From the NCBI RefSeq assembly GCF_000230975.2, contig NC_021172.1:2356001-2420000 (forward strand): 64,000 bases of DNA. Direction: 5' to 3'. How positions within the stretch are numbered: position 1 is the stretch's first letter; each line of letters opens with the position of its first letter. This document shows, one piece after another, positions 1-10,000 of this stretch. The notes beneath the pieces were generated by a model that made no database searches, was not told the DNA's origin, and saw nothing but the letters and a program-made list of their open reading frames with translations. Position numbers and translations under genes: made by a program. The stretch comes from Hyphomicrobium denitrificans 1NES1. Lineage in GTDB: Bacteria; Pseudomonadota; Alphaproteobacteria; Rhizobiales; Hyphomicrobiaceae.

Positions 1-1587
1 ATGACTGCCGGCGCGGCCATCGACGTTACCGATATTGAAAGCGCGCAGGGAGAGCTTGAACGGCAAAGCTCGGCCTATGACCGCACGCTTGACCGCGTCG
101 AAACGGCCGTCGCGATTTTCAGCCCCGACCACAAACTCGCCTTCTACAATGCAGCTTTCGCGAAACTCTGGTCGCTCGATACCGACTGGCTCTCGTCCCA
201 CCCAAGCGACAGCGTCATTCTCGATCGGCTTCGCGAAATCGGCGTGCTTGAACCGGTCGTCAATCACCGCGATTGGAAAGTTCAGGTGCTGGCGTGCTAC
301 CAGACGGGAACTCCGCTCGACGACACATGGAATCTGACCGACGGCCGCATTCTTCACGTCATGGCCGAACAACGCCCCGACGGTGGCGTGACGTTCCTGT
401 TCGCCGACGAGACCGAACGTCTGGCACTCGAAAGCCGCTACAATGCTTTGATCGACGTGCAGCGCGAAACACTCGACAGCCTCAAGGAAGGCGTCGCTGT
501 GTTCGGCACCAATGGTCGCCTGAAGCTATTCAACAGAGCCTTCTGCAGTATCTGGCAGATGCAGCCAAAGAGGCTGGCCGAACTGCCGCACGTCGGCGAA
601 GTCATCGCCGCGGCCCAGACGCTGCACCCTGACAACGATGCGTGGCTCAGGATCGGACGCGCCGTCACAGCCTTCCTCGACGAACGCGAGACCTTTGCGG
701 GTCAGATGATGCGCGATGACGGCGTCGTCATAGACTATGCCCTGATGCCGCTTCCGGACGGTGCTACTCTTCTGACATTTGCCGATGTGACTGACGCCAA
801 GCGCGCTGAGCGCGCCCTCGTCGAGCGCAACGAGGCCCTCGTCGCCGCCGACCGTCTAAAAATGAACTTCATCGGCCATATCTCTTACGAGCTTCGTACG
901 CCGCTCCAGACCATCATCGGTTTTACACAGCTCATGGCCGATCCGGCATTCGGAGATTTGACCGCCAAGCAGCGCGAATATCTTGCTGACATCATGTCAT
1001 CGTCGACAACGCTGCAAACCATCATCAATGATATTCTTGATCTTGCGACCATTGACGCCGGTGTCCTGCAGTTAAAGCCGACACCTGTTGGCGTGCGCGC
1101 GCTCATCGACGCGGCCATCCTCGGCATTCGCGAGCGTGCCGTACGAAACCGCCTGACAATCGAAATTGCGATTGCGGACGAGGTTACGGAGTTTGTAGCC
1201 GACGAAGCCCGCATGCGCCAGGTTCTATATTACCTGCTTTCGAACGCCGTCGGATTCTCGAAGATCAATGGCACGGTGCGGCTTTCCTGCTGGAGCGAGG
1301 ATGGCACAATCATTTTCAGAGTCGAAGATGATGGTGTCGGCATTCCGAAAGACCGAATTGGACGCATTTTCGACCGCTTCGAAAGTCAAAGCCACGGCTC
1401 CGATCATCGGGGCGCGGGCCTCGGCCTTTCTATCGTCAAAAGCCTGGTGGAATTGCACGGCGGCACGATAGAAGTCTTTTCCGAGGAAAACCGGGGCACC
1501 CGCGTAATCATCCGGATACCGAAGCGCCCGGCCGCTCCAACGGGCGATGGCTCGGCGTGGCTGGCAAGTGGCGGACGGGCAGCATAA
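1..1587 (+). CDS. divL: DivL-type sensor kinase (C-terminal part, 5' end probably outside window)
   Basis: This is the PAS-PAS-HisKA-HATPase part of a membrane-signalling kinase. Two PAS-like segments lie at about residues 30-140 and 150-270, the dimerisation helix at 285-350, and an ATPase domain with N-box, DDGVGIP and GAGLGLSIVKS motifs at 400-515. The H-box reads GHISYELRTPL, so the phospho-acceptor His is replaced by Tyr296 (His293 lies three residues earlier). That is the signature of DivL, which in Caulobacter controls CckA and hence CtrA in the cell cycle. The window opens on an in-frame ATG, but family members are longer, so the true start probably lies upstream. The tsaE fusion follows 12 bp later, as in other Hyphomicrobiales. 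The domain assignment is firm. The DivL identity rests on the Tyr and the neighbours. Confidence 0.8.
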   Translation: MTAGAAIDVTDIESAQGELERQSSAYDRTLDRVETAVAIFSPDHKLAFYNAAFAKLWSLDTDWLSSHPSDSVILDRLREIGVLEPVVNHRDWKVQVLACYQTGTPLDDTWNLTDGRILHVMAEQRPDGGVTFLFADETERLALESRYNALIDVQRETLDSLKEGVAVFGTNGRLKLFNRAFCSIWQMQPKRLAELPHVGEVIAAAQTLHPDNDAWLRIGRAVTAFLDERETFAGQMMRDDGVVIDYALMPLPDGATLLTFADVTDAKRAERALVERNEALVAADRLKMNFIGHISYELRTPLQTIIGFTQLMADPAFGDLTAKQREYLADIMSSSTTLQTIINDILDLATIDAGVLQLKPTPVGVRALIDAAILGIRERAVRNRLTIEIAIADEVTEFVADEARMRQVLYYLLSNAVGFSKINGTVRLSCWSEDGTIIFRVEDDGVGIPKDRIGRIFDRFESQSHGSDHRGAGLGLSIVKSLVELHGGTIEVFSEENRGTRVIIRIPKRPAAPTGDGSAWLASGGRAA

Positions 1588-1599
1588 GTTCCAGGTGTT

Positions 1600-3141
1600 A
1601 TGAGTTCATTCCAGTTCCGCGATCTGTCCGAAAACGACGTTATCCGTCTTGCCGACGAGATGGCTTTTTTCCTGCAGCCCGGCGACACGCTTTGTCTCGA
1701 AGGCGATCTCGGAGCCGGCAAATCGACGTTCGCACGCGCCTTGATACGGACGCTTTCCGGCGACCCCGCTCTCGACGTTCCGAGCCCGACCTTCACGTTG
1801 ACGCAAAGCTATGAGACACCACGCTTCGACGTCGCGCATTTCGACCTTTATCGCCTCACCGACCCAGAAGAACTCGACGAACTTGGACTTGAGACGGCGC
1901 TGAACCGCGGTATTGCCGTGATCGAGTGGCCGTCGCGCGGCGCCGATCGCATACCTCCGGAGCATATCACGCTATTGCTCGAAGAAGGCGACAGCGAAAG
2001 CCGGAGAACGATCACGGTAAAAGCCGTATCTTCGCTCGCAGAGCGACTTCAGCGCTTCGCGGTAATCCGAAAGTTCGTTGAAGCGACAGGCTGGGGCGGC
2101 CCTGAGACGCGACTCGTCTATCTTCAAGGCGACGCGTCGCCTCGCCGTTATGCGCGCTTGACCAAGACGGACGGCGCTCGCGCACTTCTGGTCGATTCAC
2201 CACGCCGTCCCGACGGACCGCCGATTCACGATGGAAAATCCTACAGCGCCATCGCGCACCTCGCGGAAGACGTGACGGCGTTCGTCGCCATCGCCAATGC
2301 GCTGCGCGAGGCCGGCGTTTCGACACCGGAGATCCTCGCCGAAGATCTCGATCAGGGTTTGCTGATCGTCGAGGATTTTGGCGATAAGGTTTTCGGCCCG
2401 GAGGTTCAACGCGGCGCCGACCAAAAATCTCTGTGGCTGCGCGCCACCGACGCGTTGATCACGCTACAGGCCGTTCCGCCTCCGCAAAACATGAACCTTT
2501 CCGACGGTACGGCCTTCACACTGCCGGACGCCGACCAAGGCGTGCTTGAGATCGAGACGCAACTGCTGCTCGACTGGTACTGGCCCGCGCTTCACGGCCA
2601 CCCGGCACCCAAGACAGCGCGCGACGAATTCACTGACGAATGGCGCGGCACCTTCGCCCGCGTATTGAAACAACCGCAGACGTGGCTCCTGCGTGACTAC
2701 CACTCGCCGAACCTGATCGCGCTCGATGACCGCGTGCCGCCGCGCGATGTCGGCATCATCGATTTCCAGGATGCGATGCGCGGTCCTGCCGCCTACGATC
2801 TCGTGTCGCTGCTGCAGGACGCGCGAATCGACGTGCCGGAAGTTCTCGAAAAAAACCTGCTTGACCACTATATCGCCGCCATGACGAAACGTGACACGGC
2901 ATTCGATGCCCAGGAATTCCGTTTCGCCTATGCGGCTCTCGGGGCCCAGCGCAACACGAAAATCCTCGGAATTTTTGCGCGGCTCGCGATGCGCGACGGC
3001 AAGCGGCAATACCTCGCCCACCTGCCAAGGATCTGGGGGTATCTCCAGCGCAACCTGCGGCATGAGGGTCTGCAGGCGCTTTCGGCGTGGTATGACCGGA
3101 ACCTGCCTCCGAAGCTCCGCGCGCAACCATTGACGATCTAA
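1600..3141 (+). CDS. TsaE ATPase fused to an aminoglycoside-phosphotransferase-like sugar kinase
   Basis: Two proteins are fused in 513 residues. Residues 1-150 are TsaE, the ATPase that drives threonylcarbamoyl-adenosine (t6A37) synthesis on tRNA, with Walker A GDLGAGKST (Lys41). Residues 155-513 are an APH-fold phosphotransferase with the catalytic loop RDYHSPN (Asp366) and the metal motif IIDFQDA (Asp388). In other bacteria this kinase family includes AmgK, which phosphorylates N-acetylmuramate and N-acetylglucosamine at C1 in peptidoglycan recycling. The next gene is a MurU-like nucleotidyltransferase, which fits that role. Such fusions are known in Alphaproteobacteria. The reading frame is uninterrupted across the junction. 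The sugar specificity is inferred from context. Confidence 0.88.
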   Translation: MSSFQFRDLSENDVIRLADEMAFFLQPGDTLCLEGDLGAGKSTFARALIRTLSGDPALDVPSPTFTLTQSYETPRFDVAHFDLYRLTDPEELDELGLETALNRGIAVIEWPSRGADRIPPEHITLLLEEGDSESRRTITVKAVSSLAERLQRFAVIRKFVEATGWGGPETRLVYLQGDASPRRYARLTKTDGARALLVDSPRRPDGPPIHDGKSYSAIAHLAEDVTAFVAIANALREAGVSTPEILAEDLDQGLLIVEDFGDKVFGPEVQRGADQKSLWLRATDALITLQAVPPPQNMNLSDGTAFTLPDADQGVLEIETQLLLDWYWPALHGHPAPKTARDEFTDEWRGTFARVLKQPQTWLLRDYHSPNLIALDDRVPPRDVGIIDFQDAMRGPAAYDLVSLLQDARIDVPEVLEKNLLDHYIAAMTKRDTAFDAQEFRFAYAALGAQRNTKILGIFARLAMRDGKRQYLAHLPRIWGYLQRNLRHEGLQALSAWYDRNLPPKLRAQPLTI

Positions 3142-3161
3142 CGAATTCCGGAGATTTGCCG

Positions 3162-3917
3162 ATGACCTCCACGAAGCGCCCGACCAGCGCCTTTGTGTTA
3201 GCCGCCGGAAAAGGCGAGAGGATGCGGCCCCTGACGGAGAAACACCCGAAGCCGCTCGTCTCAGTCGGCGGAAAGCCACTGATCGATCAGGTTCTCGACC
3301 GTCTATGGGCTGCCGGAGTGGCTGAGGCAGTCGTCAATGTCCATTATCTCGCCGATCAGATCGAAGACCATCTCCGAAGTCGAAAAAATCCAAAGATCAC
3401 CATCTCCGATGAACGCGGCGCGTTGCTCGATACAGGGGGCGGAGTGGCGAAGGCGCTTCCGAAACTCGGGCGAGATCCGTTCCTGATCCACAATTCAGAT
3501 TCGATCTGGATCGAAGGCATGGGATCAAATCTCGACCGGCTGATCGACGCCTGGGACGAAACGACGATGGATAGCCTGATGCTGGTCGCGCCAATCGCGA
3601 CGAGCATCGGTTACGACGGTCCCGGTGATTTCCAGATGGACACGACGGGACGGTTGACACGCCAGTCCGGTGCGCGCCTGGCACCTTTCGTCTTTGCCGG
3701 CGTCTCGATTGCACATCCGCGGCTCTTCGACGGCGCGCCGAAGGGCCCATTCTCCCTCAACAAGCTCTGGAACGGCGCCATCGAGAAAGGACGCCTTTAT
3801 GGCATGCGGCTCGAAGGCATTTGGATGCACGTCGGAACGCCGAACGCCATAGCCGAGGCAGAAAATGCCATCGCGAATTCCATGACTGCTGGCGCGACGC
3901 TTCCGGGAGAAGACTGA
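3162..3917 (+). CDS. murU: Sugar-1-phosphate nucleotidyltransferase, MurU-like
   Basis: A 251-residue nucleotidyltransferase with the N-terminal NTP-binding signature LAAGKGERMRPLT followed by HPKPLVSVGGKPL. MurU enzymes convert N-acetylmuramate-1-phosphate to UDP-MurNAc in the recycling route that bypasses fosfomycin-sensitive de novo synthesis. The kinase domain of the preceding gene would supply the substrate. I chose ATG 3162 over an upstream TTG at 3156 because the GGAG at about 3149 is then 9 bases away. The stop overlaps the addB start by one base (TGATG), so the genes are probably cotranscribed. Other sugar nucleotidyltransferase activities cannot be excluded from sequence alone. Confidence 0.8.
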   Translation: MTSTKRPTSAFVLAAGKGERMRPLTEKHPKPLVSVGGKPLIDQVLDRLWAAGVAEAVVNVHYLADQIEDHLRSRKNPKITISDERGALLDTGGGVAKALPKLGRDPFLIHNSDSIWIEGMGSNLDRLIDAWDETTMDSLMLVAPIATSIGYDGPGDFQMDTTGRLTRQSGARLAPFVFAGVSIAHPRLFDGAPKGPFSLNKLWNGAIEKGRLYGMRLEGIWMHVGTPNAIAEAENAIANSMTAGATLPGED

Positions 3918-6900
3918 TGGCCGCCAATGTCTTCACGCTTCCGCCCGGCGTGCCATTCCTGAAGGCTCTTGCACGTGCCATCCTGAACGGCGACCTTCCG
4001 GCGCCCGGCGGCGCCGCGCCCGATTTTCTAAGGCTACCGAACATCACATTGCTGCTGCCGACACGGCGTGCAATGCGCGCGGCGCGCGAAGCCTTCCTGT
4101 CGGCGGCAAACGCACCCGCCATCATCATGCCTCGCATCCGACCGATCTCGGAAGGAGAAGACGATCTTTCGTTGATCTCGAGTCTCGCAGGCGATGGTCT
4201 GTCCAGCATCGCGGCGCTCGAACAACCACCGGCTATAGACCCTCTCGACCGGACGCTGGTCCTGATGCAGCTCGTCAGCCATTGGCGTGAGACAATGGCG
4301 CAGTCGGAGTCCGACCGCAGCTCGGGCTCGACGCCCGCCCAGGCTGCCCGACTCGCCGCCGAGCTCGGCAAGCTCATGGATGACATCGAGCGCGAGAACG
4401 TTTCGCTATCGGGCATTAAAAACCTGGTTCCGGAAACCTACGCCGAGCACTGGCAAAAGACCGTGGATTTCCTGAAGATCGTCACCGAGTTTTGGCCCGC
4501 GCATCTCGCCGCCAACGGCATCACCTCACCCGAAACTCGCCGCAATGCCCTGATCCTCGCCGAAGCGAAGCGTATCGCGAACCTCAAACGCGACGAGGTC
4601 GTCATCGTTGCCGGCGTAACGGGCTCGATTCCGGCCACCGTCGAATTGATGCGCGCCGTCGCGGCACGATCTTCCGGCGCCATCGTGCTTCCTGCTCTCG
4701 ATCAAGCGCTCGATGAGCCAAGCTGGAAGGCAATCGTTCCGAACCATCCCGAACATCCGCAGTTTGGCTTGAAGAAACTTCTGGACGGCCTGGGCGTCGA
4801 ACGTGGCGCGGTGCGTACGTTGCCTGGAACCGAGCTCGATATCACGGGCCGGGCGCGGACAGCCTTCATCAGCGAAGCCATGCGTCCATCATCCTCGACC
4901 GATAAATGGCATCGCTACACGGCGACGGCCGACAAAGAGCAACTCGAGAACGCGCTTGCCGATATCTCGCTGATCGAAGCTCCGTCGGCGCAGGACGAAG
5001 CCGAGACCGTTGCATTGATTTTGCGTGAAGCCGTCGAAACGCCAGGGCAGACCGCGGCTCTCGTCTCGCCGGACCGCCTCCTTGCGCGGCGCGTTGCGAT
5101 CCGGCTCGAAGCCTGGGGCATCCGCGTTGACGACAGCGCCGGGCGGCCCTTCACGAAAACAGTGCCCGGCGCCTTCCTTGCCCTCATCGTCGGTGCTGTC
5201 GTGAGTGATTTTGCACCCGCCGAGACGATGGCATTGCTGCGCCATCCGCTCTGCAGATTGAATTTCAATCCATTCGACATTCGGAAATTTGCACGTGCAC
5301 TTGAAATCAGCGCCTTTCGCACGCCGTACCTCGGCCATGGCGTCGAAGGCATTCGAGCGGCGCTGGAGACAGCCGAACGCGATCGCGCGGAAAGAAAACG
5401 CATGCACCCCGCCGCGCGGCGGCTCTGGCCTCAGGACTGCGACGGCGCGCGCGAGCTGGTGACCCGGTTGGCTACTGCCTTCCAGCCCTTGACTGATCTC
5501 TACGCCACGAGCGGCGACCGGCCCCTATCGGCATTCGTGCGCGCTCACGCCAAAACAGCCGAAGCCCTCGCAGCGCTACCTGACGACGACGCGGCAGCCG
5601 CAAATGCAAACCCACTCTGGCAAGGAGAAGCCGGAGAAGCCGCGTCGCGCTTTTTCGCGAAGCTTTTAGACCCTGAAACACCGCCGGTCGAAATCCGCGC
5701 CGACGATTATGCCGATCTTTACGCGACGCTGCTGGCGCGAGAGAACGTGCGCGAGCGCACGGCTGTTCATCCGCGCATCTCCATCTGGGGACCGTTCGAA
5801 GCGCGCCTGCAGCAACCGGATGTTCTGATCCTCGGTTCTCTCAACGAAGGTACGTGGCCGGAAGCTGCGGAGCCCGGAGCATGGCTCAATCGCCCGATGC
5901 GGCGCGATCTGGGGTTGCCGTCTCCCGAAGAGGAGATCGGCCGAGCCGCACACGACTTCACATCGCTGCTCGGGGCAAAAACGATCTACTTGACGCGCGC
6001 CGAAAAGGTCGATGGCGTGCCGACCGTCCCGTCCCGCTGGCTGATGCGAACGAAAGCCCTGCTCAAGGGCATGGATCTCGAAAGCGTACTCGATGCCGAT
6101 AAACCTTGGCTCGCCTGGGCCCGCGCGCGTGATCGTATTGATTTGAGCAAACGCATCGCCATAAAGCCGCCGGAACCGAGACCTGCGGTGGCGCTGCGAC
6201 CGCGCCGAATGAGCGTCACTGATATCGAACGCTGGATCGCAAATCCTTATGCGACCTACGCGCGTCATATCCTGAAACTCGAACCGCTGCCGCCGCTCGG
6301 AGCATCGCCGGATGCGAGTCTACGCGGAGGGCTCGTCCACGACGTGCTCTCGCGTTTTGCAAACGCATTCCCTGACCGTCTACCGGTCGATCCCCTTGCC
6401 GAACTTGAAAAGATCGCGTCCCATGTTCTGGAAAGTTACACCGGGAACGCACGCATCGCTGCCTTCTGGATGCCACGACTGAAGCGGTTTCTCTCATGGT
6501 TTGCGGAAGGCGAAGACAAACGGCGCGACGGCGTTCGCAAAGTCATCGCTGAGATATCTGGAAGCCTCGTGCTGGCGCCGACGCTAGAACCCTTCACGCT
6601 CACTGCACGCGCCGATCGTATCGACGACAAGGGTTCCGCCGTCGTCATCACCGATTACAAGACTGGTGCGATACCAAAGCAGGACTGGGTGCTGGACGGG
6701 CGCTCGCCTCAGCTTCCCCTCGAAGCCGCCATCGCGCTTGGAGAAGCCGGATTTCCAAATCTCGCGGGCCGCTCCGTCGAGTCCCTTCGCTATATTCGCG
6801 CCTCAGGCGGCGAACCGGCGGGCGAAGAACGCGCGATCAAATCAGACGACATCGGAGCACTCGCGGAAGAAGCTCGCAAGGGCCTCGAACGCCTGATTGC

Positions 6901-7033
6901 CGAATTCGACAACCCGGCGACGCCTTACCGTGCGCTTCGACGTCCGAGCTATAATTATGACTACGATGCCTACGCACAGCTGGCGCGCGTCGCCGAATGG
7001 TCCGCCCATATCGACGAGGAGGCGGCATCGTGA
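3917..7033 (+). CDS. addB: Double-strand break repair protein AddB, alphaproteobacterial type
   Basis: A 1038-residue subunit of the AddAB helicase-nuclease that resects double-strand DNA ends for RecA-dependent repair. The N terminus has the helicase-like LLLPTRRAMRAAREAF segment. The C terminus carries a PD-(D/E)XK nuclease core, with a VVITDYKTG motif near residue 911. As usual for the alphaproteobacterial form, I see no Walker A in this subunit and few cysteines, so the iron-sulphur cluster of Bacillus AddB appears absent. The start codon overlaps the preceding stop, and the gene ends in a GTGA overlap with addA. The start at 3917 is supported by this coupling and by the typical MAANVFTLPPGVPFL opening. 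Confidence 0.93.
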   Translation: MAANVFTLPPGVPFLKALARAILNGDLPAPGGAAPDFLRLPNITLLLPTRRAMRAAREAFLSAANAPAIIMPRIRPISEGEDDLSLISSLAGDGLSSIAALEQPPAIDPLDRTLVLMQLVSHWRETMAQSESDRSSGSTPAQAARLAAELGKLMDDIERENVSLSGIKNLVPETYAEHWQKTVDFLKIVTEFWPAHLAANGITSPETRRNALILAEAKRIANLKRDEVVIVAGVTGSIPATVELMRAVAARSSGAIVLPALDQALDEPSWKAIVPNHPEHPQFGLKKLLDGLGVERGAVRTLPGTELDITGRARTAFISEAMRPSSSTDKWHRYTATADKEQLENALADISLIEAPSAQDEAETVALILREAVETPGQTAALVSPDRLLARRVAIRLEAWGIRVDDSAGRPFTKTVPGAFLALIVGAVVSDFAPAETMALLRHPLCRLNFNPFDIRKFARALEISAFRTPYLGHGVEGIRAALETAERDRAERKRMHPAARRLWPQDCDGARELVTRLATAFQPLTDLYATSGDRPLSAFVRAHAKTAEALAALPDDDAAAANANPLWQGEAGEAASRFFAKLLDPETPPVEIRADDYADLYATLLARENVRERTAVHPRISIWGPFEARLQQPDVLILGSLNEGTWPEAAEPGAWLNRPMRRDLGLPSPEEEIGRAAHDFTSLLGAKTIYLTRAEKVDGVPTVPSRWLMRTKALLKGMDLESVLDADKPWLAWARARDRIDLSKRIAIKPPEPRPAVALRPRRMSVTDIERWIANPYATYARHILKLEPLPPLGASPDASLRGGLVHDVLSRFANAFPDRLPVDPLAELEKIASHVLESYTGNARIAAFWMPRLKRFLSWFAEGEDKRRDGVRKVIAEISGSLVLAPTLEPFTLTARADRIDDKGSAVVITDYKTGAIPKQDWVLDGRSPQLPLEAAIALGEAGFPNLAGRSVESLRYIRASGGEPAGEERAIKSDDIGALAEEARKGLERLIAEFDNPATPYRALRRPSYNYDYDAYAQLARVAEWSAHIDEEAAS

Positions 7034-10000
7034 ACCTCGAAACAAAACGACTTTCACTTGACGCATTGCGCCAGGATACCGACCGGCATCAGAGAAACGC
7101 GGCCGATCCCTTGGCATCCGCGTGGGTCAAAGCCAACGCCGGAACCGGCAAGACGCACGTTCTGACGTTGCGCGTATTGCGCTTGCTGCTCGCCGGAACG
7201 TCACCGGAAAAAATTCTCTGCCTCACCTATACCAAAGCTGCCGCCGCTGAGATGTCGCGCCGTGTTTTCGACCGCCTCGCCGGCTGGGTTACAGCCGATG
7301 ATGCGACGCTCGAAAAAGAAATTGGCAAAGTCACTGGCGGCGAAGTTTCGCGCGAAATGCTGGAGTTGGCCCGGCGTCTCTTCGCCAATGCCATCGAGAC
7401 GCCGGGCGGCCTCAAGGTTCAGACGATTCATGCTTTCGCTGAGCGCCTGCTTCAGCGATTTCCGCTCGAATCCGGTGTGCCGCCGGATTTCAAAATTCTC
7501 GACGATGCCTCTGCCAAGGAATTGAAAGCACGTGTCATCGAGCAGACGCTGCTGGACGCCACCTCGGCGTCAGAAGCGCCGCTCGGCCGCGCCCTTGACG
7601 TTATCGTCCGTTACGCGACGGACGCGCAGTTCGAGAAGCTGATCAGCAATGCCGTCGAGGAACGCCGCTGGCTCGACGTTGCACACCGGCGCAAGCCCGG
7701 CAGCAGTGTGACGCTGGAAGACGTGTCGGCGATCGAAACGTATCTTCGCCGCAGCTTAGGCGTTCGTGCCGCAATCGCTGTTGAAGATCTTCACAAGGAA
7801 TGTGCGTGTGTTCTGTCCGACAACGACCTGCGGGAACTTACAGTCCACCTCGCGACGGGCAAGGCAAGCGATACAGGTTATGTGCCGACGTTGCAGATGG
7901 CTGCCGAACTGGCGGATGCTCAGCGCCGCTCCGAAGCCCTGTCGGGCTACTTTCTGACCGCAGGCGGCGACCCACGCAAAACACTGATGACCAAGGCGCT
8001 GTCATCCGACAAGCCTGGGCTAAACGATCGCTGCCTGGCTGCGCAGCAAAGATTCGTTGCGTTGACGAGCGAGCTTAAGGCTTTGACACTCATTGAATGC
8101 TCTATGGCGCTCTGCGCCTTTGCGGGCATCATTCTGCAACGCTACACCGAAGCGCGACGCAGCGCGGGCGCCCTCGACTTCGATGATTTAATTCTGAAAA
8201 CCAAATCTCTGCTCGAAGGCGAAGGCGGCCAGGCACAGTGGGTGCTCTATAAACTCGATGGCGGCCTGGATCATATTCTCGTTGATGAAGCGCAGGATAC
8301 GAGCCCAGAGCAATGGGAAATCGTCAAAGCGCTGGCGCACGAATTTTTTGCCGGAGCAGGCACGCGTGACGGTTCACCTCGCACGGTCTTTGCCGTTGGA
8401 GATGAAAAGCAATCGATCTATTCGTTCCAGGGCGCCGATCCGAAGATGTTCGCGGACGCAGGCACTCGTTTCGCGGCCCTCGCGCGCGATGCCGGGCTTG
8501 TCTGGAAGCCGATCGAACTTACGATGTCGTTCCGCACCGTGACGCCCGTTCTTGCCGCCGTCGACGCGGTGTTTGCAGACGCCGAAAAGACGCCCGGTCT
8601 AACGGCCGGAGGGCCGCCGCCGAAGCACAACGCTATTCGCCTGGGCCATGCCGGTCTTGTCGAGATGTGGCCGACGGAGAAGCCGGACGAACTCGCAGCC
8701 GCCGATCCGTGGGCGCCGTTGTCTGACACGAGCGAGCGTTCGCCCGCCAATCGTCTCGCCGAACGTATCGCGGACACCATCAGAGGATGGCTCGATCGCG
8801 GCGAACGACTGGCTTCCCAAGGTCGTGAGATCCGCGCAGGCGATATCCTGATCCTGGTGCGTAAACGCAATCCGTTTGCGGTGCCGATGGTCGCCGCATT
8901 GAAACGACGTGGCATCGCCGTAGCAGGCTCGGACCGGATCGCGCTGACCGATCAGATCGCCGTTCAGGACCTGATGGCACTCGGGGACTTCTTGATCCTG
9001 CCGGAAGACGATCTCGCGCTGGCGACCGTTCTGAAAGGCCCGATCTTCAACTTCGACGACGACGACCTGCTCGCCATCGCGCCGGGACGGCAAAACAAAA
9101 CGCTGTGGTCGGCGCTGCTCGACAACACGGAAGCGAAACCTGCTTATAAGGCCGCCGCAGAAACCCTGAAGCGCTGGCGCGCCAAGGCCGACTTCACGCC
9201 ACCCTTCGAATTTTTTTCGAGTGTGCTCGATCGCGACGGCGCCCGCGAGAAGATGCTGCACCGCCTCGGCCCGGAAGCCGCCGACGTGATAGACGAATTT
9301 CTCGATCTCGCACTGAGCTACGATGACGGCACCCCACCTTCGCTCACTCAATTTCTTGCCGAGTTGCGCGCCATTGAACCCGAGGTGAAACGCGATATGG
9401 ACCACGGTCGCGATGAAGTCCGCGTCATGACCGTACACGGCGCAAAAGGACTCGAAGCTCCGATCGTGTTTCTTCCCGACACCTGCACAACGGCGTCCGG
9501 TGACATCTCGGCCGCGAGCCTTGTCAGGCTATCCCATCTTCCGCGACCTGATCACATCCCGGAACCTGTCGTCTGGACCGTCAAGGGGACGTCACGGATC
9601 GAGGCCGTATCCGAAGCGCGCCGCCGCCGCGAAGCCCGCGAGCACGAGGAGCGTAACCGCCTTCTCTACGTCGCGATGACGCGCGCCCGCGACCGGCTTT
9701 ACATCGCAGGCTTCGAGGGCAAAAAAGGCCGGGCCGATTTCTGCTGGTACGAAGCGATATCGGAAGCGCTTCTTCCGGTTGCGCGGGAAATCGATACTGG
9801 CGACGGCAGAAAAGTCTGGCGCATTGAAACAACGCAAACTGCCGAAGCTGAAAGGCCGCGAGGCGAAAAAGCACGGCAACTCGAAAATATGGAAAGACCT
9901 TCCTTCGCGTTACAGCGCGCGCAGCCGGAGCCGAAACTTTCCATTCCGCTCGCGCCATCGCGTCTGGAGCCCTACGCACCGGACGCCGAAGGCGAACCTA

